From Sipunculus nudus (lineage: Eukaryota; Annelida; Sipuncula; Golfingiida; Sipunculidae): DNA of 64,000 nt. Positions within the stretch are counted from its first letter, which is position 1. Each line of letters opens with the position of its first letter. Positions 11,702 to 23,918 of the stretch are shown one piece after another. The stretch covers positions 21,253,601-21,317,600 of the forward strand of contig CM049319.1 in assembly GCA_026874595.1 (NCBI GenBank). Reading direction: 5' to 3'. The notes beneath the pieces were generated by a model. It made no database searches, was not told the DNA's origin, and saw only the letters and a program-made list of their open reading frames with translations. The position numbers and the translations under genes are program-made.

Positions 11702-12976
11702 TCAGAGCACTCGAGCAAGGTAAGGTTGTGTCGAAATCTAACCCATTCTACAAGCTAACACCTGCTCTGGAAAATGGAATATTAGTTCTTGGTGGGCGGC
11801 TGAAGCATGCAGCTATTGAACCCGAGTGCAAGCATCCAGTGATATTGCCAAATGAACACAAGCTAGCTGCCATGGTTGTTTTGCAATACCATAACTCAGC
11901 CCACCTTGGAATCGAGTGGACTTTGAGTCAAATAAGGAGGAAGTATTGGATTATAAAAGCAAGGAACCTGATTAATGAGGTAAAGAATGAATGCATCACG
12001 TGCAAGAAGCTGTATGGATCACCAATGGTTCAGAAGATGGCTGATTTGCCTCCTGAACGCTGCGAACCTAGAAGTCCACCTTTCAGCTATGTCGGTGTTG
12101 ACCTATTTGGACCATTTCTTGTCAAGAGAGGCAGATCCGAAGTAAAACGATATGGTTGCATTTACACTTGCTTCACAACCAGAGCCATCCACCTTGAGGT
12201 CTTGAATAGCTTGGAATCTGATGCTTTCATAAATCTTCAGATTTGTATCGAGGAGGGGGTCCCCGCGTAAAGTTTGGTCAGATAACGGCACTAACCTCGT
12301 GGGCGCACGTACGGAGTTATCTAAAAGTCTTCGTCAGTTAGATCGTGGTCAGGTTATCGGGGCTGCTCGTCGACGAGATATCGAATGGCAATTCAATCCT
12401 CCATTAGCATCTCACCAAGGAGGCGTTTGGGAGCGCATGATCAGAACCGTTCGAAGGGTTCTGGTGTCGTTGCTAAAGGGAAGTCCAAGAATGACAGACG
12501 ACGTTTTGAGTACTGTTTTCTGTGTTGCAGTGAAAATAGTGAACAGTCGCCCAATTACCAGGTGCAGTGATGACGCGAATGATGATGCCCCGTTGACGCC
12601 GAATCATTTCTTGCTTCTAAGAGGCAACCTTCCATTCCCATGGGGAGAGTTCCAAGGCACTGACGTGTATCGAAAGCAGTGGCGCCACGTACAGCATTCA
12701 ACGACACAATTCTGGAGAAGATGGACCAATGAATATCTGCCAGAATTACAGAAAAGGCAAAAGTGGGTTGAGGAAAGGCAGAATATGAAGACGGGCGATT
12801 TAATTTTGATCCTGAGCGAGAATACACCAAGGGGCTCATGGCCTTTGGGAGTGGTGTAGGATGTAATACCAGGGAGGGATGGCCTAGTTAGAAGTGTCAA
12901 GGTTAAGACCAAGACCACAGAGTTGATTAGGCCAATTACCAAAGTGGTATCCCTGGAAGGATCGCCTGGCATGTAG
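11702..12976 (+). pseudogene. int: Integrase with C-terminal DUF5641-like tail (copy 1)
   Basis: Would insert the cDNA into chromosomes. An H-H-C-C zinc module is visible (HNSAHLG ... CITC, about 11890-12006). The D-D-E core follows: VDLFGPF (Asp 12100-12102), WSDNGTN (Asp 12281-12283) and HQGGVWERMIRT (Glu 12431-12433). The tail from about 12590 (LTPNHFLLLRG ... RRWTNEYLPELQ) is DUF5641-like. Breaks: a one-base deletion near 11696-11701 shared with copy 2, a shared frame break near 12262 in a G run, and a shared TAG at 12857-12859. The frame then runs on to TAG 12974-12976, which I take as the original end. Confidence 0.9.
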
Positions 12977-13134
12977 GTTACTTATTATATATGAAGGATG
13001 CATGCAAATAGTCAGTGTACAGTGTTTTTTATGTTAGATTCACTTGTTGAAGTTTTTTTGTACTATTATTTTTTAGCCTTTATTTCTGCCTATAGTTGTA
13101 ACATGGAATTCCTATGTTAAATCATGTTGATTTC

Positions 13135-13146
13135 AGGTGGGGGGAG
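13135..13146 (+). other. Polypurine tract before LTR 2
   Basis: AGGTGGGGGGAG lies immediately before the TG of LTR 2, the expected place for the plus-strand primer. One T interrupts the purines. Equivalent tracts are at 19813-19824 and 26491-26503. Confidence 0.75.
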
Positions 13147-14437
13147 TGTTACTGCCCTGACAAGGGCCTTTAATATCGAAGGTTGTTGTAATTTTAGAAT
13201 TGATAGATAAGTTTAAGTAGATTTGTGTTAGCATAGGTTTTGCGGTGTTTGTGGTATTTGTTTAATGCACATATGTGTCATCTGAATTTAGTGTCATTTT
13301 AAGCAATTAATTCACGACCTCTGTTGGAAACCCATAATTATATGTATTACATTTAATTCATGCAGTGACCTTGTGTAGGCTATACCAGTTATTTTAATTT
13401 CCTTTATTCAGACGGAGCACCAGGCTTTATGTGCTGTTTATTGTTTGAGCTAACCAGCCGGGTGGTAATTTATCATGCTGTGGCTGGTGTCCAGCCGTAC
13501 CGACAGCTCACCAGCTTGTACAGAGCTTCACAGGGTCAAGGATACAAAATTGTCACTGATCTCAGCGCGTGAGACAGGGGAGCTCTCGATAGCCCCGTGT
13601 TGTGTTACTATTCCCAGGCCGCCTGGGTATTTTAGGTATATGCCCCGAGACAAGGGGGGAGTCAGTTGACATCAAGTGTTAGTTCAAGTCACTTTACTGT
13701 TGTGTACATGTTAAGATTTTAAGTCACCGTTACGTCACCCTAGTCAAAGACTCAATGTCACCATAATGTGTGGGTCAAGTCAATAATAGCGCACAAGTCT
13801 GTGAGTATTTCATTTTTTATACATGTCATTTAAATTCAGTATGGTTTATTCAAATAAAACAGGACATAGTGTAAGGGGGTGGTAATCTTGCCCAGTGTAT
13901 TTTCTTGGCTGTCAGATCAGGTCAAGCCGTTGCTTCCTTTGATGTTAAACTTTCATGTTGTAACTGTTTATAATTTTGTGTCATGTTGACAGGATGCCTG
14001 TGAGAATTTGTCAGGTTATATAGTAATACAATGTTGCCATTTTGATAATTTATGAAGTGAGTCTCATACAGTGTTGAGGTAACTTGTTTATGGATGGTTA
14101 TGATACAAAATCCAACTTGAGTATGAACTAAATTCAGTGAATTATGGGTTCTTATAAATGTTTATTCAGTCAGTTTCAAGTTTCAATTTGTTTCCTGATA
14201 ATGATATATCCTTTATTGGTAATTCAATTCATGTGAACGTTGCTTATGAGTTGACAAATCATTTTGTTTTTATTATACATCGACATTTATGTTATTATCT
14301 TATTTGTTGTAGATTCACCATGATCATGATCATAACCATGACCATTTATGAAGTGACATGCGTGTAATAGCAGTGCAGTAAAATGATATACGTCTACAAG
14401 TTGTTATGTCTGTGTTATTAAAGACCCGCGCGTTACA
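13147..14437 (+). repeat. LTR 2 (inner LTR, shared by copies 1 and 2)
   Basis: 1291 bp. It serves as 3' LTR of copy 1 and 5' LTR of copy 2, with no flanking target duplication. It carries T, T and A at 13169, 13261 and 13572, where the outer LTRs have A, A and G. It matches LTR 3 except for about two bases near 13727-13730. Confidence 0.97.
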
Positions 14438-14455
14438 GTGAATAGACTTAGCAAA

Positions 14456-15127
14456 ATGGAACATCTTAAGACTACCCGACATCAGAAAAAGGCAGCTATT
14501 ACTCGCCACCTCGGGACATTGCGTCGCCTTGTTGCTGAGGAAGAAATTGATGAGGTTCAGTCTAAATTGCTGCAGCATCGTGTATCATTCTCTGAATCTG
14601 AAGCCTCGCATGACTGTTATAGAAATGCGTTAGACGATTTATATGAGATTGATGAGTGTGAACAGTGGTTCCAGGATGTCGAAAATAGCTATACCTGTGC
14701 GTTAAAGGAAGCAAAAACTTGGCTGAAGTCTGCGCTTTAAGGCCCCACGGTTGAGCGAGATGTCGCAGTAAATGGTGTTGTTGATGAAAAGCCTGTCGCG
14801 AGTCAGCAAGATTTAGGCGACCTGCTGAGTATCCCGAAGGTAGAGATTGACACATTTGACGGTAATCCCATTGAATATCAAACCTTTATTGCCATATTTG
14901 ATGAGACCGTGGACAGTAAATTTGTTGATAGCCAGTTAAAGCTAACCAGATTGTTGCAATATACGACTGGGCAAGCTAAAATGTCTATAAGGAATTGTGC
15001 TCTAATTGGAGGCGAGGCTGGGTATAAACAGGCGCGGGAGATCCTTAGGAACCGTTTTGGAGACTCCCACCTGGTGTCGCAAAGGATTATAACAGACCTC
15101 AAGTGTGGCTCATGTAAAGGCTCATGA
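14456..15127 (+). pseudogene. gag: BEL/Pao gag N-terminal part, DUF1759-like (copy 2)
   Basis: Same layout as copy 1: ATG 18 bp after the LTR, TAA at 14738-14740, DUF1759-like core in the continuing frame, then the frame break near 15102-15107. It carries CTGCAGCATCG near 14569, as copy 3 does. By eye I see no difference from copy 3 in this stretch, which supports the view that the 5' half of copy 2 was duplicated together with that of copy 3. Confidence 0.9.
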
Positions 15128-16592
15128 ACTGCAACAGCTCGCGGATAAGCTTACCATGGCATTAACAGCTCTGGAAAAACTTGGAAAATATTCAGAGCTT
15201 GATACACAGCAAAGTATCATAGACATAGTGCAGCGGTGTCAACCATATATCCGTAACCGTTGGAGAAAACAGGCTTTGACTACAAAGAAGGACAAAGACG
15301 CGTATCCTACATTTAAAGATTTTGTTGAGTTTGTGAAAATGATCGCATTAAAAGCCTGTGATCCCGTGTATGGGACTGAAACAGTGAGATCCAGGGATAA
15401 CCCAAAGGGCGCCATCAGCAATGCAGTGACAAGCTGGCCGTCTGTGAATCCCTCAGTGACTTCAGGACTACAGAATCCTCAGCATGCATCATCAGGTGAG
15501 CCCAGACAATCGCGTCCTTGTGTGGTATGTAGTCAAAATCATAGACTGTTTCATTGTGACTCTCTCAAAGCCATGCAACCTGTAGATCGGTTGCAGATTG
15601 CTAAAAGAAACAGATTGTGTTACAATTGTTTGTTGGCAGGTCATAGTACCCGTGAATGTAGAAAAAGATCAGTTTGTACGGAGCCAGGTTGTGGTAGAAA
15701 GCATACAAAATTTATTCACGTTGAAGGTGAAAACGGTAGGCAGGCTTCTCATGAAAATGTTAGTGATGAGACTGGAAGTAATAATCAGGTCAGTGTGAGT
15801 AGTAATGCAAGTGTCAACACTGTTAATACCAGTGTCTACTTACCACTAGTTCCGGTGATAGTCAATGGTCAAACTGAAGCCTACGCTCTGTTAGACACTG
15901 GATCTACTAACACATTTGTCAGTCAGCGACTAGTGAGTCAGCTGAAGCTGAAGGGCACCGCAGCAAACTACGAAATGAATACCCTAAACAACAGTTCGAA
16001 AGCATGCTCAAAGATTGTGTCTTTCAATTTAAAATCAGTGGATGGGAATCAAGCTACAGAAATGAAAAATGTACTAGTGGTACCAAGCATCCCAGCGAGG
16101 TATCCTGCCCACGTGATAAACCTACAGAGATATCCTCACTTGTGCGGTCTGCCAATACGACAGGTAAATAGCGACATACAGGCAGACATCCTTATTGGTA
16201 TGGATAACGCATTTGCCTTGATGCCTCTTGAAGTAAAGAGTGCCCCTAACGACAGAAATCAGCCTTATGCCATTCGAACCTTGTTTGGTTGGTCTCTCAG
16301 TGGATCTATTAATGGTCAGGTGTCTCAGGTAGTTAATTCAAATTTTGTGGACCTCAACCAACAGATAGAGAAGCTATGGAGTATAGAGTCGGTTGATGAA
16401 GATGCAAGGTTCTTGATCTATGGCACGATGATATCCGTCATGAGGAAGGTCACTATGTTTTGCCGATACCATGGAGAGATGGGACACCGAAATTACCCAA
16501 CAAAAGGTACGCTGCCACAGTTAGGCTTAACAGTCTTCAGAATAAGCTTCGTAAGACCAGGATGGCTGAAGTTTACCAAGAGAACCTTATGA
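15105..16592 (+). pseudogene. gag-pr: Gag zinc knuckles and aspartic protease (copy 2)
   Basis: Here the knuckle region and protease are uninterrupted for 495 codons, because the position that is TAA in copy 1 is CAA. The CX2CX4HX4C knuckle and the LLDTGST active site are intact. The frame departs from the RT frame at the break shared with the other copies (near 16412-16422), so the last ~57 residues are out-of-frame readthrough. It begins without its own ATG context in the original design, since it continues gag across the frame break near 15105. This and the copy 3 equivalent are the longest open frames in the trimer. Confidence 0.9.
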
Positions 16593-17240
16593 AAATGGTC
16601 ACAGCTGGATATGCTGAGGCTGTTCCAGAGTCAGAATTGTCCCGCAAAGATGGATAAGTATGGTACCTCCCTCACCACGCGGTCATTTCTGAAGCAAAAC
16701 CTGGGAAGGTCCGTGTGGTATATGACTGCGCAGCAAAACAAGACGGTGTAAGTTTGAACAACCAGTGCTATCAAGGTCCAGACCTGAATAACAAGCTTAT
16801 ACATGTATTGCTTCGGTTCCGACAGTACAAGTATGCCATTACAGCAGACGTAGAGGCCATGTACCACCAATTGAAGATCCCTCTAAAAGACAGGAATGCT
16901 CTTCGGTTCCTATGGAGAGAGGGGAATTCTCTTGTGGAATATAGGATGACATCACATTTGTTTGGGGGCGTTTGGTGCGCTAGTGGTAGCACCTTTGCCT
17001 TACGCAAGACCATCGAAGATACACCTACCAGTGACCTTGTGAAGGATACTATTCGTAATGCCTTCTATGTGGATGACATGCTGACATCGGTCAAATCAGC
17101 ACATGATACCAGTGAAATCATGACAGGTGTGAGACAAGCTCTCAAGTTTGGTGGTTTCAACTCGACAAAGTTTATTGTGAATGACACGCAATTACTGCAG
17201 AGCATACAAAGCAAAGACAGAGCCAAAGAGGTAAAAAAAA
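16412..17240 (+). pseudogene. rt: Reverse transcriptase (copy 2)
   Basis: All palm motifs are present (ADVEAMYHQ, FGGVWCASGS, FYVDDMLTS). It has the shared TAA at 16655-16657 but an 8-A run at 17233-17240, so RT continues in frame into RNase H as one open stretch from 16658 to the TAG at 17699-17701. Private changes are C at 16643 and A at 17095. The mosaic junction of this copy lies downstream of this domain or at its very end, between 17313 and 17725. Confidence 0.92.
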
Positions 17241-18379
17241 TTACCCCGGAAATGCACAGCAAAGCACTTGGCATTCGATGGGATGTCACTGCTGATGCTT
17301 TCTATTACGTGAGCAAATATTCGGAGCCAGAGAATGATGTTACAAAGAGACGGATGCTGAGCCAGCTCTCTTCGATGTACGATCCACTTGGTTTGGTCTC
17401 TCCCATGATGCTTCGGGGCAAAATCTTTTTCCAGGAAGCAGCCCGTCTCAGATTGTCATGTGATGAACCAGTTAAAGATGATCTGGCTCAAAGATGGTCA
17501 AGTTTGCTTATCTCGCTGTCAGATATTCCTCACCTAAAATTTCCCAGATGTGTTATCCCGGAGGAATTTGCCAATGGCGCAGTGGAATTGCACCATTTCT
17601 GTGACGCGAGTGAAGTCGGATATGGAGCTTGTACCTATGTCCGGGTTGTAAATCAACGGGGAAGAGTTCATGTGGCTTTACTTGCTAGCAAGGCGAGATA
17701 GGCTCCGATCAAATGCATGACCATTCCTAGGTTAGAGCTTTCAGCTGCTGTAGTTGCAGCAAAGTTGGATTGCATGATCAGAAGGGAGCTCGACACACCC
17801 CTCCTGAAGTCAACGTTCTGGACAGATAGCCAAATTGTGCTTGCGTATATCCGGAACGATTCGAAGAGGTTCAAAGTGTTTGTTGCTAATAGGGTGTCAG
17901 TTATCAGAGATCTAAGTTTTCCTGACCAGTGGCGACATGTCAATGGCCAGGAAAATCCTGCAGATATCTTGTCCCGTGGGTGTGACGTCAAGAGTTTTCC
18001 GCAGATGTGGTTCACAGGCCCTCGGCTGCTGTCTGAGTACAAGAGTTCATGGCCTATCATACCACCCATTGAGAAAGACATACCAGCAACTGATCCGGAA
18101 GTCAAACGAGATTTTTCTCCTACAGAGGATGTAGCATGTACGTTTGTCAACAATGCCCTCATGGTTGATTGCAGAGGCAGTCAACATCCAATGGAAGCCT
18201 TGATGAGTTATTACTCTGATTATTACAAGCTGAAGAAAGCAATATGCTGGATACTACGAGTCAAGCAGTATCTCAGGGGTAATAAGTCAGTCACAGGAAG
18301 TCACATATCAGTCACCGAGATGATTCATGCTCGGAACCTAGTTGTCAAACATGTCCAGGATCAAGCCTGCCATGAGGAA
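17241..18379 (+). pseudogene. rh: RNase H and Pao-type connecting domain (copy 2)
   Basis: Same acidic motifs as copy 1, split by the shared TAG at 17699-17701. Upstream of 17313 the sequence follows copy 3. Downstream of 17725 it follows copy 1, including the one-base deletion near 18378 that throws the frame before the integrase. The switch of affinity inside this domain is the evidence for an internal crossover. Confidence 0.88.
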
Positions 18380-19654
18380 TCAGAGCACTCGAGCAAGGTA
18401 AGGTTGTGTCGAAATCTAACCCATTCTACAAGCTAACACCTGCTCTGGAAAATGGAATATTAGTTCTTGGTGGGCGGCTGAAGCATGCAGCTATTGAACC
18501 CGAGTGCAAGCATCCAGTGATATTGCCAAATGAACACAAGCTAGCTGCCATGGTTGTTTTGCAATACCATAACTCAGCCCACCTTGGAATCGAGTGGACT
18601 TTGAGTCAAATAAGGAGGAAGTATTGGATTATAAAAGCAAGGAACCTGATTAATGAGGTAAAGAATGAATGCATCACGTGCAAGAAGCTGTATGGATCAC
18701 CAATGGTTCAGAAGATGGCTGATTTGCCTCCTGAACGCTGCGAACCTAGAAGTCCACCTTTCAGCTATGTCGGTGTTGACCTATTTGGACCATTTCTTGT
18801 CAAGAGAGGCAGATCCGAAGTAAAACGATATGGTTGCATTTACACTTGCTTCACAACCAGAGCCATCCACCTTGAGGTCTTGAATAGCTTGGAATCTGAT
18901 GCTTTCATAAATCTTCAGATTTGTATCGAGGAGGGGGTCCCCGCGTAAAGTTTGGTCAGATAACGGCACTAACCTCGTGGGCGCACGTACGGAGTTATCT
19001 AAAAGTCTTCGTCAGTTAGATCGTGGTCAGGTTATCGGGGCTGCTCGTCGACGAGATATCGAATGGCAATTCAATCCTCCATTAGCATCTCACCAAGGAG
19101 GCGTTTGGGAGCGCATGATCAGAACCGTTCGAAGGGTTCTGGTGTCGTTGCTAAAGGGAAGTCCAAGAATGACAGACGACGTTTTGAGTACTGTTTTCTG
19201 TGTTGCAGTGAAAATAGTGAACAGTCGCCCAATTACCAGGTGCAGTGATGACGCGAATGATGATGCCCCGTTGACGCCGAATCATTTCTTGCTTCTAAGA
19301 GGCAACCTTCCATTCCCATGGGGAGAGTTCCAAGGCACTGACGTGTATCGAAAGCAGTGGCGCCACGTACAGCATTCAACGACACAATTCTGGAGAAGAT
19401 GGACCAATGAATATCTGCCAGAATTACAGAAAAAGCAAAAGTGGGTTGAGGAAAGGCAGAATATGAAGACGGGCGATTTAATTTTGATCCTGAGCGAGAA
19501 TACACCAAGGGGCTCATGGCCTTTGGGAGTGGTGTAGGATGTAATACCAGGGAGGGATGGCCTAGTTAGAAGTGTCAAGGTTAAGACCAAGACCACAGAG
19601 TTGATTAGGCCAATTACCAAAGTGGTATCCCTGGAAGGATCGCCTGGCATGTAG
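18380..19654 (+). pseudogene. int: Integrase with C-terminal DUF5641-like tail (copy 2)
   Basis: The zinc module and all three D-D-E residues are present, with the Glu retained in GVWERMIRT. The shared frame break sits near 18940 and the shared TAG at 19535-19537; the original stop is at 19652-19654. The one difference from copy 1 that I found is A at 19434 (a Lys codon where copy 1 has Arg). The near-identity to copy 1 contrasts with the many differences from copy 3 in the same region. Confidence 0.9.
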
Positions 19655-19812
19655 GTTACTTATTATATATGAAGGATGCATGCAAATAGTCAGTGTACAG
19701 TGTTTTTTATGTTAGATTCACTTGTTGAAGTTTTTTTGTACTATTATTTTTTAGCCTTTATTTCTGCCTATAGTTGTAACATGGAATTCCTATGTTAAAT
19801 CATGTTGATTTC

Positions 19813-19824
19813 AGGTGGGGGGAG
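19813..19824 (+). other. Polypurine tract before LTR 3
   Basis: AGGTGGGGGGAG abuts the TG of LTR 3 and is identical to the tract before LTR 2. Confidence 0.75.
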
Positions 19825-21115
19825 TGTTACTGCCCTGACAAGGGCCTTTAATATCGAAGGTTGTTGTAATTTTAGAATTGATAGATAAGTTTAAGTAGAT
19901 TTGTGTTAGCATAGGTTTTGCGGTGTTTGTGGTATTTGTTTAATGCACATATGTGTCATCTGAATTTAGTGTCATTTTAAGCAATTAATTCACGACCTCT
20001 GTTGGAAACCCATAATTATATGTATTACATTTAATTCATGCAGTGACCTTGTGTAGGCTATACCAGTTATTTTAATTTCCTTTATTCAGACGGAGCACCA
20101 GGCTTTATGTGCTGTTTATTGTTTGAGCTAACCAGCCGGGTGGTAATTTATCATGCTGTGGCTGGTGTCCAGCCGTACCGACAGCTCACCAGCTTGTACA
20201 GAGCTTCACAGGGTCAAGGATACAAAATTGTCACTGATCTCAGCGCGTGAGACAGGGGAGCTCTCGATAGCCCCGTGTTGTGTTACTATTCCCAGGCCGC
20301 CTGGGTATTTTAGGTATATGCCCCGAGACAAGGGGGGAGTCAGTTGACATCAAGTGTTAGTTCAAGTCACTTTACTGTTGTGTACATGTTAAGATTTTAA
20401 GTCACCTATACGTCACCCTAGTCAAAGACTCAATGTCACCATAATGTGTGGGTCAAGTCAATAATAGCGCACAAGTCTGTGAGTATTTCATTTTTTATAC
20501 ATGTCATTTAAATTCAGTATGGTTTATTCAAATAAAACAGGACATAGTGTAAGGGGGTGGTAATCTTGCCCAGTGTATTTTCTTGGCTGTCAGATCAGGT
20601 CAAGCCGTTGCTTCCTTTGATGTTAAACTTTCATGTTGTAACTGTTTATAATTTTGTGTCATGTTGACAGGATGCCTGTGAGAATTTGTCAGGTTATATA
20701 GTAATACAATGTTGCCATTTTGATAATTTATGAAGTGAGTCTCATACAGTGTTGAGGTAACTTGTTTATGGATGGTTATGATACAAAATCCAACTTGAGT
20801 ATGAACTAAATTCAGTGAATTATGGGTTCTTATAAATGTTTATTCAGTCAGTTTCAAGTTTCAATTTGTTTCCTGATAATGATATATCCTTTATTGGTAA
20901 TTCAATTCATGTGAACGTTGCTTATGAGTTGACAAATCATTTTGTTTTTATTATACATCGACATTTATGTTATTATCTTATTTGTTGTAGATTCACCATG
21001 ATCATGATCATAACCATGACCATTTATGAAGTGACATGCGTGTAATAGCAGTGCAGTAAAATGATATACGTCTACAAGTTGTTATGTCTGTGTTATTAAA
21101 GACCCGCGCGTTACA
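19825..21115 (+). repeat. LTR 3 (inner LTR, shared by copies 2 and 3)
   Basis: 1291 bp. It shares the three inner-LTR alleles with LTR 2. It differs from all other LTRs by CACCTATACG at about 20404-20413, where they read CACCGTTACG. It has no flanking target duplication. Confidence 0.97.
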
Positions 21116-21133
21116 GTGAATAGACTTAGCAAA

Positions 21134-21805
21134 ATGGAACATCTTAAGACTACCCGACATCAGAAAAAGGCAGCTATTACTCGCCACCTCGGGACATTGC
21201 GTCGCCTTGTTGCTGAGGAAGAAATTGATGAGGTTCAGTCTAAATTGCTGCAGCATCGTGTATCATTCTCTGAATCTGAAGCCTCGCATGACTGTTATAG
21301 AAATGCGTTAGACGATTTATATGAGATTGATGAGTGTGAACAGTGGTTCCAGGATGTCGAAAATAGCTATACCTGTGCGTTAAAGGAAGCAAAAACTTGG
21401 CTGAAGTCTGCGCTTTAAGGCCCCACGGTTGAGCGAGATGTCGCAGTAAATGGTGTTGTTGATGAAAAGCCTGTCGCGAGTCAGCAAGATTTAGGCGACC
21501 TGCTGAGTATCCCGAAGGTAGAGATTGACACATTTGACGGTAATCCCATTGAATATCAAACCTTTATTGCCATATTTGATGAGACCGTGGACAGTAAATT
21601 TGTTGATAGCCAGTTAAAGCTAACCAGATTGTTGCAATATACGACTGGGCAAGCTAAAATGTCTATAAGGAATTGTGCTCTAATTGGAGGCGAGGCTGGG
21701 TATAAACAGGCGCGGGAGATCCTTAGGAACCGTTTTGGAGACTCCCACCTGGTGTCGCAAAGGATTATAACAGACCTCAAGTGTGGCTCATGTAAAGGCT
21801 CATGA
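21134..21805 (+). pseudogene. gag: BEL/Pao gag N-terminal part, DUF1759-like (copy 3)
   Basis: ATG 18 bp after LTR 3, shared TAA at 21416-21418, DUF1759-like core, then the shared frame break near 21780-21785. No private lesion was seen; the sequence follows copy 2. Confidence 0.9.
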
Positions 21806-23270
21806 ACTGCAACAGCTCGCGGATAAGCTTACCATGGCATTAACAGCTCTGGAAAAACTTGGAAAATATTCAGAGCTTGATACACAGCAAAGTATCATAG
21901 ACATAGTGCAGCGGTGTCAACCATATATCCGTAACCGTTGGAGAAAACAGGCTTTGACTACAAAGAAGGACAAAGACGCGTATCCTACATTTAAAGATTT
22001 TGTTGAGTTTGTGAAAATGATCGCATTAAAAGCCTGTGATCCCGTGTATGGGACTGAAACAGTGAGATCCAGGGATAACCCAAAGGGCGCCATCAGCAAT
22101 GCAGTGACAAGCTGGCCGTCTGTGAATCCCTCAGTGACTTCAGGACTACAGAATCCTCAGCATGCATCATCAGGTGAGCCCAGACAATCGCGTCCTTGTG
22201 TGGTATGTAGTCAAAATCATAGACTGTTTCATTGTGACTCTCTCAAAGCCATGCAACCTGTAGATCGGTTGCAGATTGCTAAAAGAAACAGATTGTGTTA
22301 CAATTGTTTGTTGGCAGGTCATAGTACCCGTGAATGTAGAAAAAGATCAGTTTGTACGGAGCCAGGTTGTGGTAGAAAGCATACAAAATTTATTCACGTT
22401 GAAGGTGAAAACGGTAGGCAGGCTTCTCATGAAAATGTTAGTGATGAGACTGGAAGTAATAATCAGGTCAGTGTGAGTAGTAATGCAAGTGTCAACACTG
22501 TTAATACCAGTGTCTACTTACCACTAGTTCCGGTGATAGTCAATGGTCAAACTGAAGCCTACGCTCTGTTAGACACTGGATCTACTAACACATTTGTCAG
22601 TCAGCGACTAGTGAGTCAGCTGAAGCTGAAGGGCACCGCAGCAAACTACGAAATGAATACCCTAAACAACAGTTCGAAAGCATGCTCAAAGATTGTGTCT
22701 TTCAATTTAAAATCAGTGGATGGGAATCAAGCTACAGAAATGAAAAATGTACTAGTGGTACCAAGCATCCCAGCGAGGTATCCTGCCCACGTGATAAACC
22801 TACAGAGATATCCTCACTTGTGCGGTCTGCCAATACGACAGGTAAATAGCGACATACAGGCAGACATCCTTATTGGTATGGATAACGCATTTGCCTTGAT
22901 GCCTCTTGAAGTAAAGAGTGCCCCTAACGACAGAAATCAGCCTTATGCCATTCGAACCTTGTTTGGTTGGTCTCTCAGTGGATCTATTAATGGTCAGGTG
23001 TCTCAGGTAGTTAATTCAAATTTTGTGGACCTCAACCAACAGATAGAGAAGCTATGGAGTATAGAGTCGGTTGATGAAGATGCAAGGTTCTTGATCTATG
23101 GCACGATGATATCCGTCATGAGGAAGGTCACTATGTTTTGCCGATACCATGGAGAGATGGGACACCGAAATTACCCAACAAAAGGTACGCTGCCACAGTT
23201 AGGCTTAACAGTCTTCAGAATAAGCTTCGTAAGACCAGGATGGCTGAAGTTTACCAAGAGAACCTTATGA
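21783..23270 (+). pseudogene. gag-pr: Gag zinc knuckles and aspartic protease (copy 3)
   Basis: Open for 495 codons, with the CX2CX4HX4C knuckle and LLDTGST active site intact, and the same residues as copy 2 throughout. The shared frame break to the RT frame lies near 23090-23100. Having no private change from copy 2 over ~1.5 kb, while copy 1 has about eight (including a stop), indicates that copies 2 and 3 separated more recently here. Confidence 0.9.
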
Positions 23271-23918
23271 AAATGGTCACAGCTGGATATGCTGAGGCTG
23301 TTCCAGAGTCAGAATTGTCCGGCAAAGATGGATAAGTATGGTACCTCCCTCACCACGCGGTCATTTCTGAAGCAAAACCTGGGAAGGTCCGTGTGGTATA
23401 TGACTGCGCAGCAAAACAAGACGGTGTAAGTTTGAACAACCAGTGCTATCAAGGTCCAGACCTGAATAACAAGCTTATACATGTATTGCTTCGGTTCCGA
23501 CAGTACAAGTATGCCATTACAGCAGACGTAGAGGCCATTTACCACCAATTGAAGATCCCTCTAAAAGACAGGAATGCTCTTCGGTTCCTATGGAGAGAGG
23601 GGAATTCTCTTGTGGAATATAGGATGACATCACATTTGTTTGGGGGCGTTTGGTGCGCTAGTGGTAGCACCTTTGCCTTACGCAAGACCATCGAAGATAC
23701 ACCTACCAGTGACCTTGTGAAGGATACTATTCGTAATGCCTTCTATGTGGATGACATGCTGACATCGGTCAAGTCAGCACATGATACCAGTGAAATCATG
23801 ACAGGTGTGAGACAAGCTCTCAAGTTTGGTGGTTTCAACTCGACAAAGTTTATTGTGAATGACACGCAATTACTGCAGAGCATACAAAGCAAAGACAGAG
23901 CCAAAGAGGTAAAAAAAA
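23090..23918 (+). pseudogene. rt: Reverse transcriptase (copy 3)
   Basis: Shared TAA at 23333-23335, then the palm domain continues open into RNase H. Motif A reads ADVEAIYHQ because of a private G to T at 23539 (Met to Ile). The metal-binding Asp and the YVDD motif are kept. The 8-A run is kept, so there is no frame loss at the RNase H boundary. Confidence 0.92.

Noticed and set aside
7779-12976. Shared stops and frame breaks as programmed recoding or introns
   Set aside because: There are seven breaks of mixed type spread over every domain, with no recurrent slippery site or splice-like boundary. Decay is simpler.
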